A DNA stretch of 64,000 nucleotides from Bacteroidales bacterium (GTDB lineage Bacteria > Bacteroidota > Bacteroidia > Bacteroidales > UBA932). Location: the NCBI GenBank assembly GCA_024402135.1, contig JAKSJN010000005.1, positions 115,017 to 179,016 of the forward strand, in the 5' to 3' direction. The notes beneath the pieces were generated by a model. That model ran no database searches and was not told the origin of the DNA. It worked only from the letters and a program-made list of their open reading frames with translations. Numbering within the stretch: position 1 is the stretch's first letter; each line of letters begins with the position of its first letter. The position numbers were made by a program, and so were the translations under genes. Below, one piece after another: positions 18,257-26,498 of this stretch.

Positions 18257-18607
18257 TTATTCTATCGATGTGAAGCTTTTGTATGATGAAGGACAATACT
18301 TGCGAGTCTTTCCGGTCTTTTGGTCGATCAGGAATGGTGATTCTGGAACGTCGGGTACGAGATCGGCCATGCCCTCAAGATTTCCGCATGCCCTCAGAAT
18401 CTTGATGAGAGTACCTACATTCAGATCGGTGATTGTTCCAGCCTCTATTCTTTTGATGGAAGCGATTGAAACACCGCTTTTCTGGGCAAGCTCAGTCTGA
18501 GAAATACAGCAACTGCGTCTCAGATTCCTTACTTTCCCGCATAGCTCAAGAATGATGGCTTCATCGCTGAAGTCATATATGGTGTATCTGTCAAAAGCGA
18601 CTTCCAT
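18257..18607 (-). CDS. XRE-family transcriptional regulator
   Basis: A 116-residue DNA-binding protein with one helix-turn-helix of the XRE/Cro type at about residues 25-80 (ISQTELAQKSGVSIASIKRIEAG). The sequence resembles HipB-like antitoxin regulators found upstream of hipA kinases in the phylum. No hipA follows: the next gene is the secreted esterase 16 bp away. A 7-bp inverted repeat sits directly at its promoter (18612-18627), suggesting autoregulation. Confidence 0.85.
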   Translation of the reverse strand: MEVAFDRYTIYDFSDEAIILELCGKVRNLRRSCCISQTELAQKSGVSIASIKRIEAGTITDLNVGTLIKILRACGNLEGMADLVPDVPESPFLIDQKTGKTRKYCPSSYKSFTSIE

Positions 18608-18611
18608 GTTC

Positions 18612-18634
18612 GTATCATTTATGATACAAAAATA
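18612..18634 (-). promoter_or_regulatory. palindromic operator overlapping the XRE -7 box
   Basis: GTATCAT-TT-ATGATAC is a perfect 7-bp inverted repeat at 18612-18627. It overlaps by one base a minus-strand TATTTTTG (-7 box) at 18627-18634. A half site ATGATAC recurs at about 18685. The position, directly on the promoter, is that of an autorepressor operator. The pairing is seen; repression is inferred. Confidence 0.6.
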
Positions 18635-18725
18635 TGATAATATAATTGGAATTTCATACCATCACACATAAAATAGTTCATATATGATACCGATGTCCGC
18701 TTTTCTCACCTTTTACTTTTGCCAA

Positions 18726-18756
18726 TTGCGATGTTGCTTGTTTTTTTGTAAGTTTG
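18726..18756 (+). promoter_or_regulatory. promoter of the zinc-ribbon gene
   Basis: TTG at 18726-18728 and TAAGTTTG at 18749-18756 are separated by 20 bp, a good match to the Bacteroidota -33/-7 arrangement. The predicted start lies near 18763, downstream of the far upstream in-frame ATGs. This fixes the translation start at 18789. Confidence 0.55.
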
Positions 18757-18788
18757 CGAAAGAAGGACTCTTTATAATAAACCTGATT

Positions 18789-19895
18789 ATGTCTATAGTG
18801 TGTCAAAGTTGTAGGACTTATAATCCCGACAATGCCAGGTTCTGTAATAACTGTGGCAAGCCTTTGTTTAAAAAATGCCCGGCCTGTGGAAGTACTGTCT
18901 TTTATTCAACAAACTTCTGTACTAATTGTGGTTGTAATCTAAATCAAGATTTTGTGCTATATGATTCAATTGAGCCTCTTGGGACAGACCATTTTAAGGT
19001 AAAAATGTCATTAGGCTATAAGGTCTTTAGCGCTGTGTCTCTCCAACCTGTCAATGACGAGGTTTATGAAGGTGTATGGGGACCTTGTGAAGGCTTGATT
19101 GTGGTAAGTAAGAATAATAAAACAGGGCTCCTGGTGCTTTCTGGGTTAAAACAAGTACTTCCAATAGTGTATGATAGTATATCTCTGCGTAGAATATACG
19201 ATAATTGCATAAATGCAGCTTCTTCTATTGCAATAGTTGGCGATTCAATCGGGAAAAGAGTGTTTAATCCAAGAACTGGTACTTGGTCTAGTTATTATGA
19301 ACGAATTGTGTCGGGTGGCAAGAAAATTTTTGTAGGAAAGCCATACTCGTTCAGACAACTGTTTTGCCATTCCAATGGTCGTTTTACTGAATTTACTAAG
19401 GAATACAGATACGAGGATATTTTCGAATTCTACGATGAAAATTGGTACGTAAAAGAAGGGAATTCTGCCGTTAAACTATCGGATAATGGAATAATAGATG
19501 AGAAGTACAGATACTATTTCAAAGAGCAGTGGGAATACAACCTGAAATCTTTCATACCATATACAGTACCTCATTATCGTATTCTTAATTATCCATGGTT
19601 ATCTGACTGTGGGGTCAAACATGTAGTAGTGAAGGATTACGAAAAAAGAAAGAATGATGACCCTTATTATAGATTTGTGGATAGGAATGGCATCTTTTTA
19701 ACAAAGCCAGGGCGCTACTCATATACAGATTGGGAAACAACATCGGATAATGTATACAAAAAACATCGCATCATCAGGATTGACATAAAGCAAGACCTCC
19801 AACCTGGAGAAAAATTTCGAAAATCTAAGTATACTTTATTGAAGGTTAATTCTTTGCATGATTTGTCAAAGCTAGATGCCCTTGCAGATATGTAA
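18789..19895 (+). CDS. double zinc-ribbon protein with WG-like C-terminal region
   Basis: A 368-residue protein beginning MSIVCQSC. Residues about 5-55 form a double zinc ribbon from four CxxC pairs (CQSC/CNNC and CPAC/CTNC). The rest is rich in Tyr and Asp, with segments such as GLLVLSGLKQVLPIVYDSI that look like degenerate WG repeats, the same repeat type as the large protein at 22767-25103. No signal peptide or enzyme motif. The gene is clearly more AT-rich than the flanking chromosome, which suggests acquisition. Zinc ribbons of this type usually mediate protein or nucleic-acid contacts; function unknown. Confidence 0.75.
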   Translation: MSIVCQSCRTYNPDNARFCNNCGKPLFKKCPACGSTVFYSTNFCTNCGCNLNQDFVLYDSIEPLGTDHFKVKMSLGYKVFSAVSLQPVNDEVYEGVWGPCEGLIVVSKNNKTGLLVLSGLKQVLPIVYDSISLRRIYDNCINAASSIAIVGDSIGKRVFNPRTGTWSSYYERIVSGGKKIFVGKPYSFRQLFCHSNGRFTEFTKEYRYEDIFEFYDENWYVKEGNSAVKLSDNGIIDEKYRYYFKEQWEYNLKSFIPYTVPHYRILNYPWLSDCGVKHVVVKDYEKRKNDDPYYRFVDRNGIFLTKPGRYSYTDWETTSDNVYKKHRIIRIDIKQDLQPGEKFRKSKYTLLKVNSLHDLSKLDALADM

Positions 19896-20014
19896 AAGAG
19901 AGTCATGATAAGACTAACTTTGAGGAAGAATAGATGCTATCAGTGTGATAGTAAAAACTAGATGTAGGCACACTCATCATCGTGTGCCGAATAACCCTAA
20001 AACAATTAATTATT

Positions 20015-20176
20015 ATGTCAAAATTTGATGTCGTATTAATTGCTTGATGAGTGTTTCGCATAGCCTCAGGTGCGGTCGCTTTGGCAACTGGCACAGGCAC
20101 TATTCTGACAGTTGTTGGAATAATGCGTGCGACCAATAAGTTGGTAAAACGTATCAAGCGATACTATGAGAACTAG
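20015..20176 (+). pseudogene. small membrane-protein gene broken by two in-frame stops
   Basis: From ATG 20015 the frame reads MSKFDVVLIA, then two consecutive TGA codons (20045-20050). The same frame then continues with VFRIASGAVALATG, a hydrophobic helix, and a basic tail RIKRYYEN up to TAG at 20174-20176. The conserved frame on both sides of the stops and the terminator right behind suggest a roughly 50-residue single-helix membrane protein gene that died recently. A shorter product starting at GTG 20051 could still be made. The family is not recognised. Confidence 0.4.
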
Positions 20177-20190
20177 CGAAGTCAAGTTCT

Positions 20191-20226
20191 GGCTATCCCT
20201 AAATTGGGATAGCCTCTTAGTTTATT
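20191..20226 (+). terminator. rho-independent terminator
   Basis: GGCTATCCC-TAAATT-GGGATAGCC is a perfect 9-bp stem with a 6-nt loop. A T-rich stretch follows (TCTTAGTTTATTATT). It lies 15 bp after the broken small gene. Confidence 0.7.
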
Positions 20227-20426
20227 ATTATACATACTTTAGGGATTGTTTTAATGTTTTCAGTTTGAGCGAAGCAGCGACTGGTCCCATCCGTTTTCTG
20301 CGTTCGGCTCATCAAAAATACGTTTTTATATCTCATTCCGTCCTCTTCGGCCGGATTTTCCGTCTGTTCTCTGTAGCAGAGACATAGTTCCCCCACAAAA
20401 GCACTCTTCATGTGCATGTTTTCGCC

Positions 20427-21815
20427 TCAGGCAGCCGCCGACTGTGCTCGTTTCTCGATCCTGTCTGCCAACTGCACCACGTTTGCCGTGTGGATGCCGA
20501 AGAAGATGTACAGCGTCTCCGTCTTCTTTGTCCTCGCCTTGACACGTCTCAGATCGTAGTGCTCCTTCTGCGTTCCGAAAGAGCCCTCCATCTCCGTAGC
20601 TCTGACTCTGGCAAGCTCTTGGCGGACAGCATCTTTCATCTTCTCCTCGCCGAACGGCCTTCCTCGCTTCACGAAAGAGGTCTGTATCCCGTTCTCCTTG
20701 CAGAAGTCCCTGTTCTCGGTGCCTGCATAGCCGGTGTCGCCGCCGATCTTCTTCACGTCAACTCCGAACAGTCTCCTGTGGAGCGTCGTGCAGTGCCTCA
20801 GCCTCTTCCCCTCGCTGAACGGATTGAACGAGAGCTTCTCGATGAACGAGATCCCGTCGACCAGTATGTTGTTGACCTTCGCACCGAACTCCACGCTCTT
20901 CACCTCCTTGCCCCTCACTATCGGCCTCACATACGGCTTGCTGATGCTCACTATCCTGTCCGGGATGCTCTCCCTGCTGTCCCCGCTCTCGAAGTGGTTC
21001 CTCTGCTGGCGGTACATCTTCGTGATGATGTCCAGCCCGTTCTTCTCCCTGATTGACAGGAGGCTTTCCGCTTTCTCATCGTTGCGTTCAATCTTTCGTA
21101 TCTCCTTCAGTATCTTTCCGAGCAGATCAAGCAGCCTGCGTGTCATCTTCCTTGTCTGACCCTTGGTGTGCTTGCGCTGCTTCCTGTATGTCAGATTCGC
21201 CTTCTGGACATCCAGGTACTTGGTCCTCGGGCGGTGGATGCCAAGTCGTGCGCTCAGCTCGCACATCGTGGCGTAGCTCTTCTCGATGCCTTCCCACAGC
21301 AGCTTGGGATCTGTCGGATACCTCATCTCGCTCTCGTAGCAGGTCGCATCCGTGTACAGCGTGTCGAGATTCTCCATGTAAGGTTTCCACATCTCCGCCA
21401 GGATGTCCTGCTGCTGTTGGATCCTCAGATTTCCGGCTAGCTCCAGCATTACGTCATCCAGAAGCTTATAGTTCGTCAGCGGACGGGTCGGATCGATTAT
21501 CACGTCGCAGAACATCTGGTAGTGGATGTTGCCGTTCAACTGCTCCATCAGCTTAGGGCAGCCAAGGCCGGTGTACATCTTCAGGAACATCAGGGCCACC
21601 TTGCCCTCGGGTGTGAAGAACGGTTTCCTGCCACGCTTGGGACTCAGACTCCTGCTGACCAGTCCGAACTTATCCGCCATCTCTCGAAGCGGCAGCAGTT
21701 CCTTCATCCTGCCCAGTTCGCTCTTCTCAAATGTTGACCTATAGAGGTCGTAAAAGTTGAACTCCGAGAACGGAAGATTTGGAGTAATCTCAGCGAATTT
21801 TCGTACCTTAGCCAT
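20427..21815 (-). CDS. DDE transposase of an IS4/IS5/IS1182-like element
   Basis: A 462-residue transposase, intact by reading frame. The N-terminal DUF772-like region (TPEGKVALMFLKMYTGLGCPKL) precedes the catalytic core. The first acidic residue is in LYTDATCYE, the second in IGGDTGYAG, and the Glu region is in ATEMEGSFGTQKEHYDLRRVKA, which has the Y-R-E/K spacing of the IS4-type signature. ATG 21815 is chosen; an upstream TTG at 21842 falls within a hairpin. Whole length and motif spacing suit the IS1182/IS5 neighbourhood, but the precise family needs a database search. The gene is GC-rich like the chromosome, unlike its surroundings. Confidence 0.85.
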   Translation of the reverse strand: MAKVRKFAEITPNLPFSEFNFYDLYRSTFEKSELGRMKELLPLREMADKFGLVSRSLSPKRGRKPFFTPEGKVALMFLKMYTGLGCPKLMEQLNGNIHYQMFCDVIIDPTRPLTNYKLLDDVMLELAGNLRIQQQQDILAEMWKPYMENLDTLYTDATCYESEMRYPTDPKLLWEGIEKSYATMCELSARLGIHRPRTKYLDVQKANLTYRKQRKHTKGQTRKMTRRLLDLLGKILKEIRKIERNDEKAESLLSIREKNGLDIITKMYRQQRNHFESGDSRESIPDRIVSISKPYVRPIVRGKEVKSVEFGAKVNNILVDGISFIEKLSFNPFSEGKRLRHCTTLHRRLFGVDVKKIGGDTGYAGTENRDFCKENGIQTSFVKRGRPFGEEKMKDAVRQELARVRATEMEGSFGTQKEHYDLRRVKARTKKTETLYIFFGIHTANVVQLADRIEKRAQSAAA

Positions 21816-21833
21816 GCAGATTAATTTTTGCGA

Positions 21834-21873
21834 TACCTCCAAAACAAGCTTTCCTAGGGCGGTTGGAGGTATT
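21834..21873. promoter_or_regulatory. hairpin immediately upstream of the transposase gene
   Basis: ATACCTCCAA and TTGGAGGTAT form a perfect 10-bp inverted repeat around a 20-nt loop. It lies 19 bp upstream of the transposase ATG, and a T-run follows on the plus strand. Read toward the transposase, the stem hides a GGAGGT. Such hairpins in insertion sequences can block translation of read-through transcripts from outside; that role is inferred. Confidence 0.5.
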
Positions 21874-22032
21874 TTTTTATCTACATCTAAGTTACGAAAT
21901 ATTTAATACATTATCAATCAATTTGTTGGGAAATTTTCAGTGTTTCTTGACAGTCCATACTTTAAACCTCTTTTTGAAGATGTTGAGTTCTCCTCTTTTT
22001 ATTCATCCGATGTCAAGATTGTAAATATGGAA

Positions 22033-22665
22033 TCAGTTACGATTACGCTTTTTCTTAAGTGAATTACGATTAGTTACAAATAAAATTACTATGATCAAAA
22101 ATGCGATTGTAAATTGAATCAGGCCCGAATATGCACTAACATATACGTTGTCTTCAAGAGTATAAACTATACAATCGTGTACAGTGATGTAATGGCTATT
22201 CCTTATTATAAACGGAATGATAAAAAAGGGTAGCTGAATCAGTGCTGTAATAATGAATGCTCTTCTACTAGTTATCGCCCTATTAATTCCGGCTGCGGTT
22301 TTATCATCAACTTCTAATCCAGCACTGCAATAGAGAAGGATTAGAACAAATTCTACAAACTCAACAGCAATCGCCCTAAAAACACCTATTGGCATCAATA
22401 CACAAATAATCTTAAGTATAATGATGAAGACGCTGTAATAGATACTAATACGAATTCCTTTTTCTGTTGCTTTTAGCTTATCTTGATCCTCTTGATTCGG
22501 ATTCCTTGAAGGTAGTGAAATATCAAATATGCTAGCGTTTGAATGCATCCTATAATGCATTCTCGGGGATTTCGATAGTCTGAGAGAAAAGCCATGTTTT
22601 GCTTCATAGCCCACCTTCTTTCGAGTGGATGGATATACCCTAGGCTTTGAGGAAATGCCTTTCAT
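22033..22665 (-). CDS. hypothetical protein with four membrane helices
   Basis: A 210-residue protein I do not recognise. A basic N-terminal tail of about 70 residues (KPRVYPSTRKKVGYEAKHG) precedes four hydrophobic segments at about 76-95, 98-116, 138-157 and 182-202, and the protein ends in a basic KKKRNRN tail. It is AT-rich like the surrounding island. The WG-repeat gene lies 101 bp upstream on the same strand, so the two may be cotranscribed. No enzymatic motif is visible. Confidence 0.65.
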   Translation of the reverse strand: MKGISSKPRVYPSTRKKVGYEAKHGFSLRLSKSPRMHYRMHSNASIFDISLPSRNPNQEDQDKLKATEKGIRISIYYSVFIIILKIICVLMPIGVFRAIAVEFVEFVLILLYCSAGLEVDDKTAAGINRAITSRRAFIITALIQLPFFIIPFIIRNSHYITVHDCIVYTLEDNVYVSAYSGLIQFTIAFLIIVILFVTNRNSLKKKRNRN

Positions 22666-22766
22666 ATTGTTAGATTGTTACACGGAACAGAACAAAATGT
22701 GTCTAATATAGATTATCCTAATATAGGGACTTGGTTTCAGCGTAGCCTAGCCAGTGAATGCTTTTG

Positions 22767-25103
22767 TTAATCTGTGTTCCAAATGCTATCGTAATCACCA
22801 TTATATGCTTCTCTGTAACCGTCTTCAATGTATGAGTCCCTTTCGTATTCATCTTCTTGATGAGCATAAACCCAGCCTTGGCTGGAATCATAACGTGTGT
22901 ATCCACCTGGTAGACCTTCCAACTGTTGTATTTCTTGTAGAGACCAATCGATAAGGTAATAACGTTCATCTCTTTTAGCAGCAGCATATTTGCCGCGGAA
23001 GCGATGAGCCTCATCGTATAAAGATTGAGATTTAACTCCTGTCATGAGGTTGCAGAATCCATACTTTGCACCTGTTATTCTAGCTTTCTGTTTACCTGCA
23101 CTTATATAATCTTCCAATTTTCGAGTAAACATGTGCTCCCTATATCCATATGTATTTGAACAATATAAACTACTTACGTTGCGTGGAGGATTGAATTCGA
23201 TGTTTATGTTGTATGCTCTATCAAAGAATGGATACAATCTTTCGACATCGCATTCTGATTCTATCTCTCCACCTACCATATAGCAAGCCATGCTCGTTTT
23301 TCCTCCAATGGCCATGAGGCTAACAAAAGTATATATGTTTTCAAGATACTGTCTACCGTTAACGTCATACAAACCATAGAGTCCATCCTTTCTTGTCCTG
23401 ATATATTTGTCAAAAACCCTGAATGAATCATAAATGTCTGGTATGATGACATTCCCTGAAAGATCCATAAAACCAACCTGACCATCATGAGATTTCAGGT
23501 ATCCAGCACTGTCACCTTCTACGACAGATTCGCCAGACGTTGAAAAACACATACCTTGAACTTTGAATTTGTTCACCATGCTTTCTTCGGGAACATCGAC
23601 GAATCCCAGATATGTGTATTTTGGCTCAATTATTATTCTGCCATTGAAATCTATAAGACCGAAACGAAGGCCATCGACTTCCTTTACCTCATTATAGTTT
23701 TCATTAACGGAGTAATCTCCTTCAATACATATGATTTCGAGACCTTCCTTATATTGTAGATGTTCACGCAATTCGGATTCTCTCTCATATTTATAATTAT
23801 TATCATAGAAAGGCTGGTGTACTATTCTGATTCTGCCAGTGGCCTCTAAAGAATTAGACCATTGACTATCGATTAAGTATGAACCGTCTTCAAAAGTGCC
23901 GATAAAAAAGTTGTCTTTCTCTTTGCAAGATGAATAGATGGGGTTGATTATTATTTTACCATCCCTATCGGCGATTCCGAATTCTCCGTTTGATTCAACT
24001 ATGCTTTTCCCATTTTTACATAACCTGATACTATCCATGGTAAACGGAAGAACAATGTTTAGATCCTCATCAATCAGTCCGTAACTCCTTTTTTGTGTGA
24101 TTGGATTAGTTACATATGCCACCTGCAGGCCATTCGAGAAAACATGTGCAATAAACGATTCCGATAAATAATCATACCATGCTCTAGGTATTTCAACCTT
24201 GTACAACGTGAACAGATAGCGAGATCCTTTCAGAATGTGGACATCATAGCTTTCACTATTGAAAGAGGATTTGTTATTTGTTATAAAATAGTGCATATCT
24301 GTATCTTCAATCCTGCCAAAATTACTTATGCACTCACTTAAGCCGCACACAATAAGATCTCCTTTATACAGTATTCCTCTTCCCTCTCTTTCATTATGAA
24401 GATTCAGGACGTGGTAATCATCGTATATCTTACAATCACAGAAGAGTCCTTGCCATTCATAATGCTTCTGGATCAGTTCCATCTGCATATCATATTCTAG
24501 CCAAAGGTCGTCAATGAAGAGAAGCACCGAATTCGGTAGTGATACCTGAAATCGTTTACATAAATCTCTCTCGGTTTTATAATGAAGGACAAGTCCTTCT
24601 TTGTCGCTTACATAAGAGATGTGTTTGTATTTACAATAGCCTCTCCCTACCTGTACCAATTCAAGAAGATGATCATTAATCAGAGTAGTTTCTAGTACAT
24701 AGTCATACTCTTTTTCTTCCTCAGTGTAAATTACATACCCGTGATTGTCCACTACTATTATCAATCGATCACATACATAGCCTCCTTGGCGTTCTAATGA
24801 CACCCTGTAGACTGAGAACTGTCCAACCTGAGTGAATTTCTTAAAGTGCCATGTGTCGGAGTACTTAGAAGATATATGTTTCTCTTCTGGTAAGATGTCC
24901 TCATCGAAAAGAACCGAAGGAAGCCTATTAGAATACGAGTTTGCATTCTTATCCGAGAAAAGTGTCTCAGAATAATAAAAATGGTCCTTGGAAAGGTGCC
25001 CTTGATAGTCAGAATAGTAGCACTCCTTGCGTTCTTTAGTGATTTTTACGTCAAATGACTCTAGTTTTATTACTCTTACCACCATATAGTATTTCCTAAA
25101 CAT
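22767..25103 (-). CDS. large WG-repeat protein
   Basis: A 778-residue protein with repeated WG-type units, each built around a G-hydrophobic-hydrophobic-D-x-x-G-x-x-hydrophobic-x-P core: GLIDEDLNIVLPFTMDSI, GIADRDGKIIINPIYSS, GLIDFNGRIIIEPKYTYL, GFMDLSGNVIIPDIYDSF and GLYDVNGRQYLENIYTFV between about residues 340 and 640. The N-terminal 330 residues are irregular. WG repeats form beta-propeller-like or solenoid folds in bacterial proteins of mostly unknown function. No signal peptide is seen. The low GC content marks it as part of the acquired island; the zinc-ribbon protein at 18789 carries related segments. Confidence 0.78.
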   Translation of the reverse strand: MFRKYYMVVRVIKLESFDVKITKERKECYYSDYQGHLSKDHFYYSETLFSDKNANSYSNRLPSVLFDEDILPEEKHISSKYSDTWHFKKFTQVGQFSVYRVSLERQGGYVCDRLIIVVDNHGYVIYTEEEKEYDYVLETTLINDHLLELVQVGRGYCKYKHISYVSDKEGLVLHYKTERDLCKRFQVSLPNSVLLFIDDLWLEYDMQMELIQKHYEWQGLFCDCKIYDDYHVLNLHNEREGRGILYKGDLIVCGLSECISNFGRIEDTDMHYFITNNKSSFNSESYDVHILKGSRYLFTLYKVEIPRAWYDYLSESFIAHVFSNGLQVAYVTNPITQKRSYGLIDEDLNIVLPFTMDSIRLCKNGKSIVESNGEFGIADRDGKIIINPIYSSCKEKDNFFIGTFEDGSYLIDSQWSNSLEATGRIRIVHQPFYDNNYKYERESELREHLQYKEGLEIICIEGDYSVNENYNEVKEVDGLRFGLIDFNGRIIIEPKYTYLGFVDVPEESMVNKFKVQGMCFSTSGESVVEGDSAGYLKSHDGQVGFMDLSGNVIIPDIYDSFRVFDKYIRTRKDGLYGLYDVNGRQYLENIYTFVSLMAIGGKTSMACYMVGGEIESECDVERLYPFFDRAYNINIEFNPPRNVSSLYCSNTYGYREHMFTRKLEDYISAGKQKARITGAKYGFCNLMTGVKSQSLYDEAHRFRGKYAAAKRDERYYLIDWSLQEIQQLEGLPGGYTRYDSSQGWVYAHQEDEYERDSYIEDGYREAYNGDYDSIWNTD

Positions 25104-25262
25104 TCAACCTCTTAACAACGAATACAGTATCATTCCTTTTTCTAACTTCGATTATATGACCCTTTTACTATGCTACGTATTCCGGAGCATGGTCGGCCAG
25201 TAATTCCAGCTTTAAATAGGCCAAAATGATGCTCGTCTACCTAAAAAAATGATATGTAAAAT

Positions 25263-25394
25263 ATGCAAAGACCACTTGAAATCGCCGCATCGCTCTATCT
25301 CCCCGGAGCATTGTCGATCACTTTGCAGGAACTCCTGAAAAAACTCAAATGGCTCCATTCTTTATCAACAGATGAAAGCCAAAAGAGTAGGTAG
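25263..25394 (+). CDS. possible 43-residue ORF (uncertain)
   Basis: The only modestly convincing reading frame in the 1.4-kb gap 25104-26498. It starts MQRPLEIAASLYLPG and ends with a charged tail TDESQKSR. It has no clear ribosome site or promoter and no recognised family, and it may be a remnant of a larger gene. The nearby phrase CGGAGCAT-GTCG occurs twice (about 25171 and 25303), which suggests old duplication. Confidence 0.2.
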   Translation: MQRPLEIAASLYLPGALSITLQELLKKLKWLHSLSTDESQKSR

Positions 25395-25544
25395 TGTTCT
25401 TTTATTGCTAATATAGGAAAAACCCTATTCATATGAAAAGCTTAGAAAAACAAATAAGATAGGTGGCTGTCTCGTCAATATTTGCTATGTATAGAAAAAA
25501 CCAAAATCAAACAATTGTAATTGTCTGAGTCCACGAAATCTTAC

Positions 25545-25620
25545 GTATAGAATGTAGAGTGAAGAGTGTTACAGTGCGAAGATGTGCATTAGAAGATTGT
25601 AAACTAATTAAGGCCTAACC
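25545..25620 (+). pseudogene. possible remnant of the 3-prime end of a 23S rRNA gene
   Basis: Upstream of the 5S-like sequence, ACGTATAGAATGTAGAGTG followed after about 50 nt by GTAAACTAATT and GGCCTAACCTT resembles the conserved end of bacterial 23S rRNA (…ACGTTGATAGG…GTACTAAT…TAACCTT). The spacing to the 5S sequence, about 120 nt, is right for an rrn operon. The sarcin-ricin loop and other upstream 23S landmarks were looked for and not found. The match is weak and by eye. Confidence 0.3.
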
Positions 25621-25738
25621 TTGGCTTGATGATAAGATGGCTAACACAAAGGCAAAAAAGGAAAAATCCCTTGTAACATAGCAATTGTAATTGAATAGTT
25701 GTAGCTTTGTAGCTAGATGAAGTGCTGAAATCGTGAGA

Positions 25739-25860
25739 GTGTGGCCATAAAACCTCATATGAAATCCATGCGAACCTCTTTCCATTCCGAACAGAGAAGT
25801 TAAAACTCATAGAGCCGATGGTACTGCCTTATCAGGTGGAAGAGTAGGTAGGTGCTACAG
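25739..25860 (+). rRNA. divergent 5S rRNA gene or pseudogene
   Basis: The core contains the two most conserved 5S blocks in the right order and spacing: CCATTCCGAACAGAGAAGTTAA (25782 onward) and GCCGATGGTACTGCC, followed by GGTGGAAGAGTAGGT. Pairing is retained. Helix I is TGTGGC (25740-25745) with GCTACA (25854-25859), helix II pairs TATGA with TCATA, helix III pairs CTCT with AGAG, and the last arm pairs GCCT with AGGT. Arms are AT-rich compared with usual 5S genes. No 16S or full 23S gene accompanies it. The conserved blocks make the 5S origin firm; whether it is transcribed and used is open. Confidence 0.78.
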
Positions 25861-25934
25861 TAGATAGATGCTGATTGAGGCCCAGCAGTAATAATTAAAA
25901 TTCCTCTTATGAGAAAGATTAATAATTATTGAGT

Positions 25935-25994
25935 CCCTGTCGTATGCCTTGTTTTTTCATACGTAGGGCTTTGTGGGCTTGTTCCCACTTTATT
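25935..25994 (+). terminator. two successive hairpins after the 5S-like gene
   Basis: The first hairpin pairs CCCT..CGTATG (25935-25946) with CATACG..AGGG (25958-25968) around a T-rich loop. The second pairs GTGGG (25973-25977) with CCCAC (25984-25988) and is followed by TTTATT. Together they would end a transcript coming from the 5S-like gene. Confidence 0.5.
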
Positions 25995-26447
25995 AGCAAT
26001 AATATTTGATGTTGTTTGTATCTGTTTGACGATACTCACAACAGAATGAAGAGATGCTGATTCATTATGAACACTGTTCTGCATCATATGTACCATACTA
26101 GGTTGATGACAACCCTACATTGGTGTATTTGGGTTCGCACTCTCTACGTTTCTTCTTTATGTTAGTCGAGAGCTCTACGTTCAAGGGAGGACAGGGTAAA
26201 ACTCATCTATCGAGCAGCACTGGTATGGGTGCTGCTTTATTGTTATATGCTTCAGAAACAATGAAGCATCTTTGAAAGAATAAACAAAAGTCATCTGTCC
26301 AGACTCCATTTTTATAATAGACGGACACGCGTGACATATGTGATTCAGACTAATGTAGTTTCTTGTAAGTTTACATGGTATTAGTCCACAATCTTGTGAA
26401 CTTTGGCTTCGATAATACATACAAAAGGGAACTCAGCCCGACAAACC
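25995..26447. other. non-coding stretch with hairpins
   Basis: No supportable gene was found. Two perfect stem-loops are present: GCAGCAC/GTGCTGC (26214-26235, followed by TTTATTG, terminator-like) and TGCTTCA/TGAAGCA (26248-26268). The stretch is AT-rich and has no recognisable RNA family signature. Confidence 0.4.
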
Positions 26448-26476
26448 TTGAATCCAAAGATTTTGTTATATATTTG
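26448..26476 (+). promoter_or_regulatory. promoter of the DUF5674 gene pair
   Basis: TTG at 26448-26450 and TATATTTG at 26469-26476 are separated by 18 bp. The -7 box ends 22 bp upstream of the ATG at 26499. This places upstream in-frame codons outside the transcript and fixes the start. Confidence 0.55.
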
Positions 26477-26498
26477 CTTCAACAAAAAAGAGCGGATT

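Larger units (their letters stand above)
20230..21966 (-). mobile_element. insertion sequence with one DDE transposase gene
   Basis: A GC-rich transposase gene inside AT-rich DNA marks an insertion sequence. Exact ends are not certain. The best boundary clue is a 9-bp direct repeat CATACTTTA on both sides (about 20233-20241 and 21956-21964), which could be a target-site duplication. No convincing terminal inverted repeat could be aligned by eye, and a 9-mer shared between AT-rich flanks can arise by chance. The coordinates given span that repeat pair. Confidence 0.45.

Noticed and set aside
19903-20157. 84-codon minus-strand reading frame over the broken small gene
   Set aside because: It is the complement of a plus-strand frame with protein-like composition and a matching terminator; no promoter or start context on the minus strand.
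20230-21966. CATACTTTA direct repeat as proven target-site duplication
   Set aside because: It is AT-rich, 9 bp long and not flanked by recognisable terminal inverted repeats. A chance match is possible, so it is only used as a provisional boundary.
25200-25540. Larger part of a 23S rRNA gene upstream of the 5S-like sequence
   Set aside because: The sarcin-ricin loop and other conserved 23S blocks are absent; only the last 75 bases show weak similarity.
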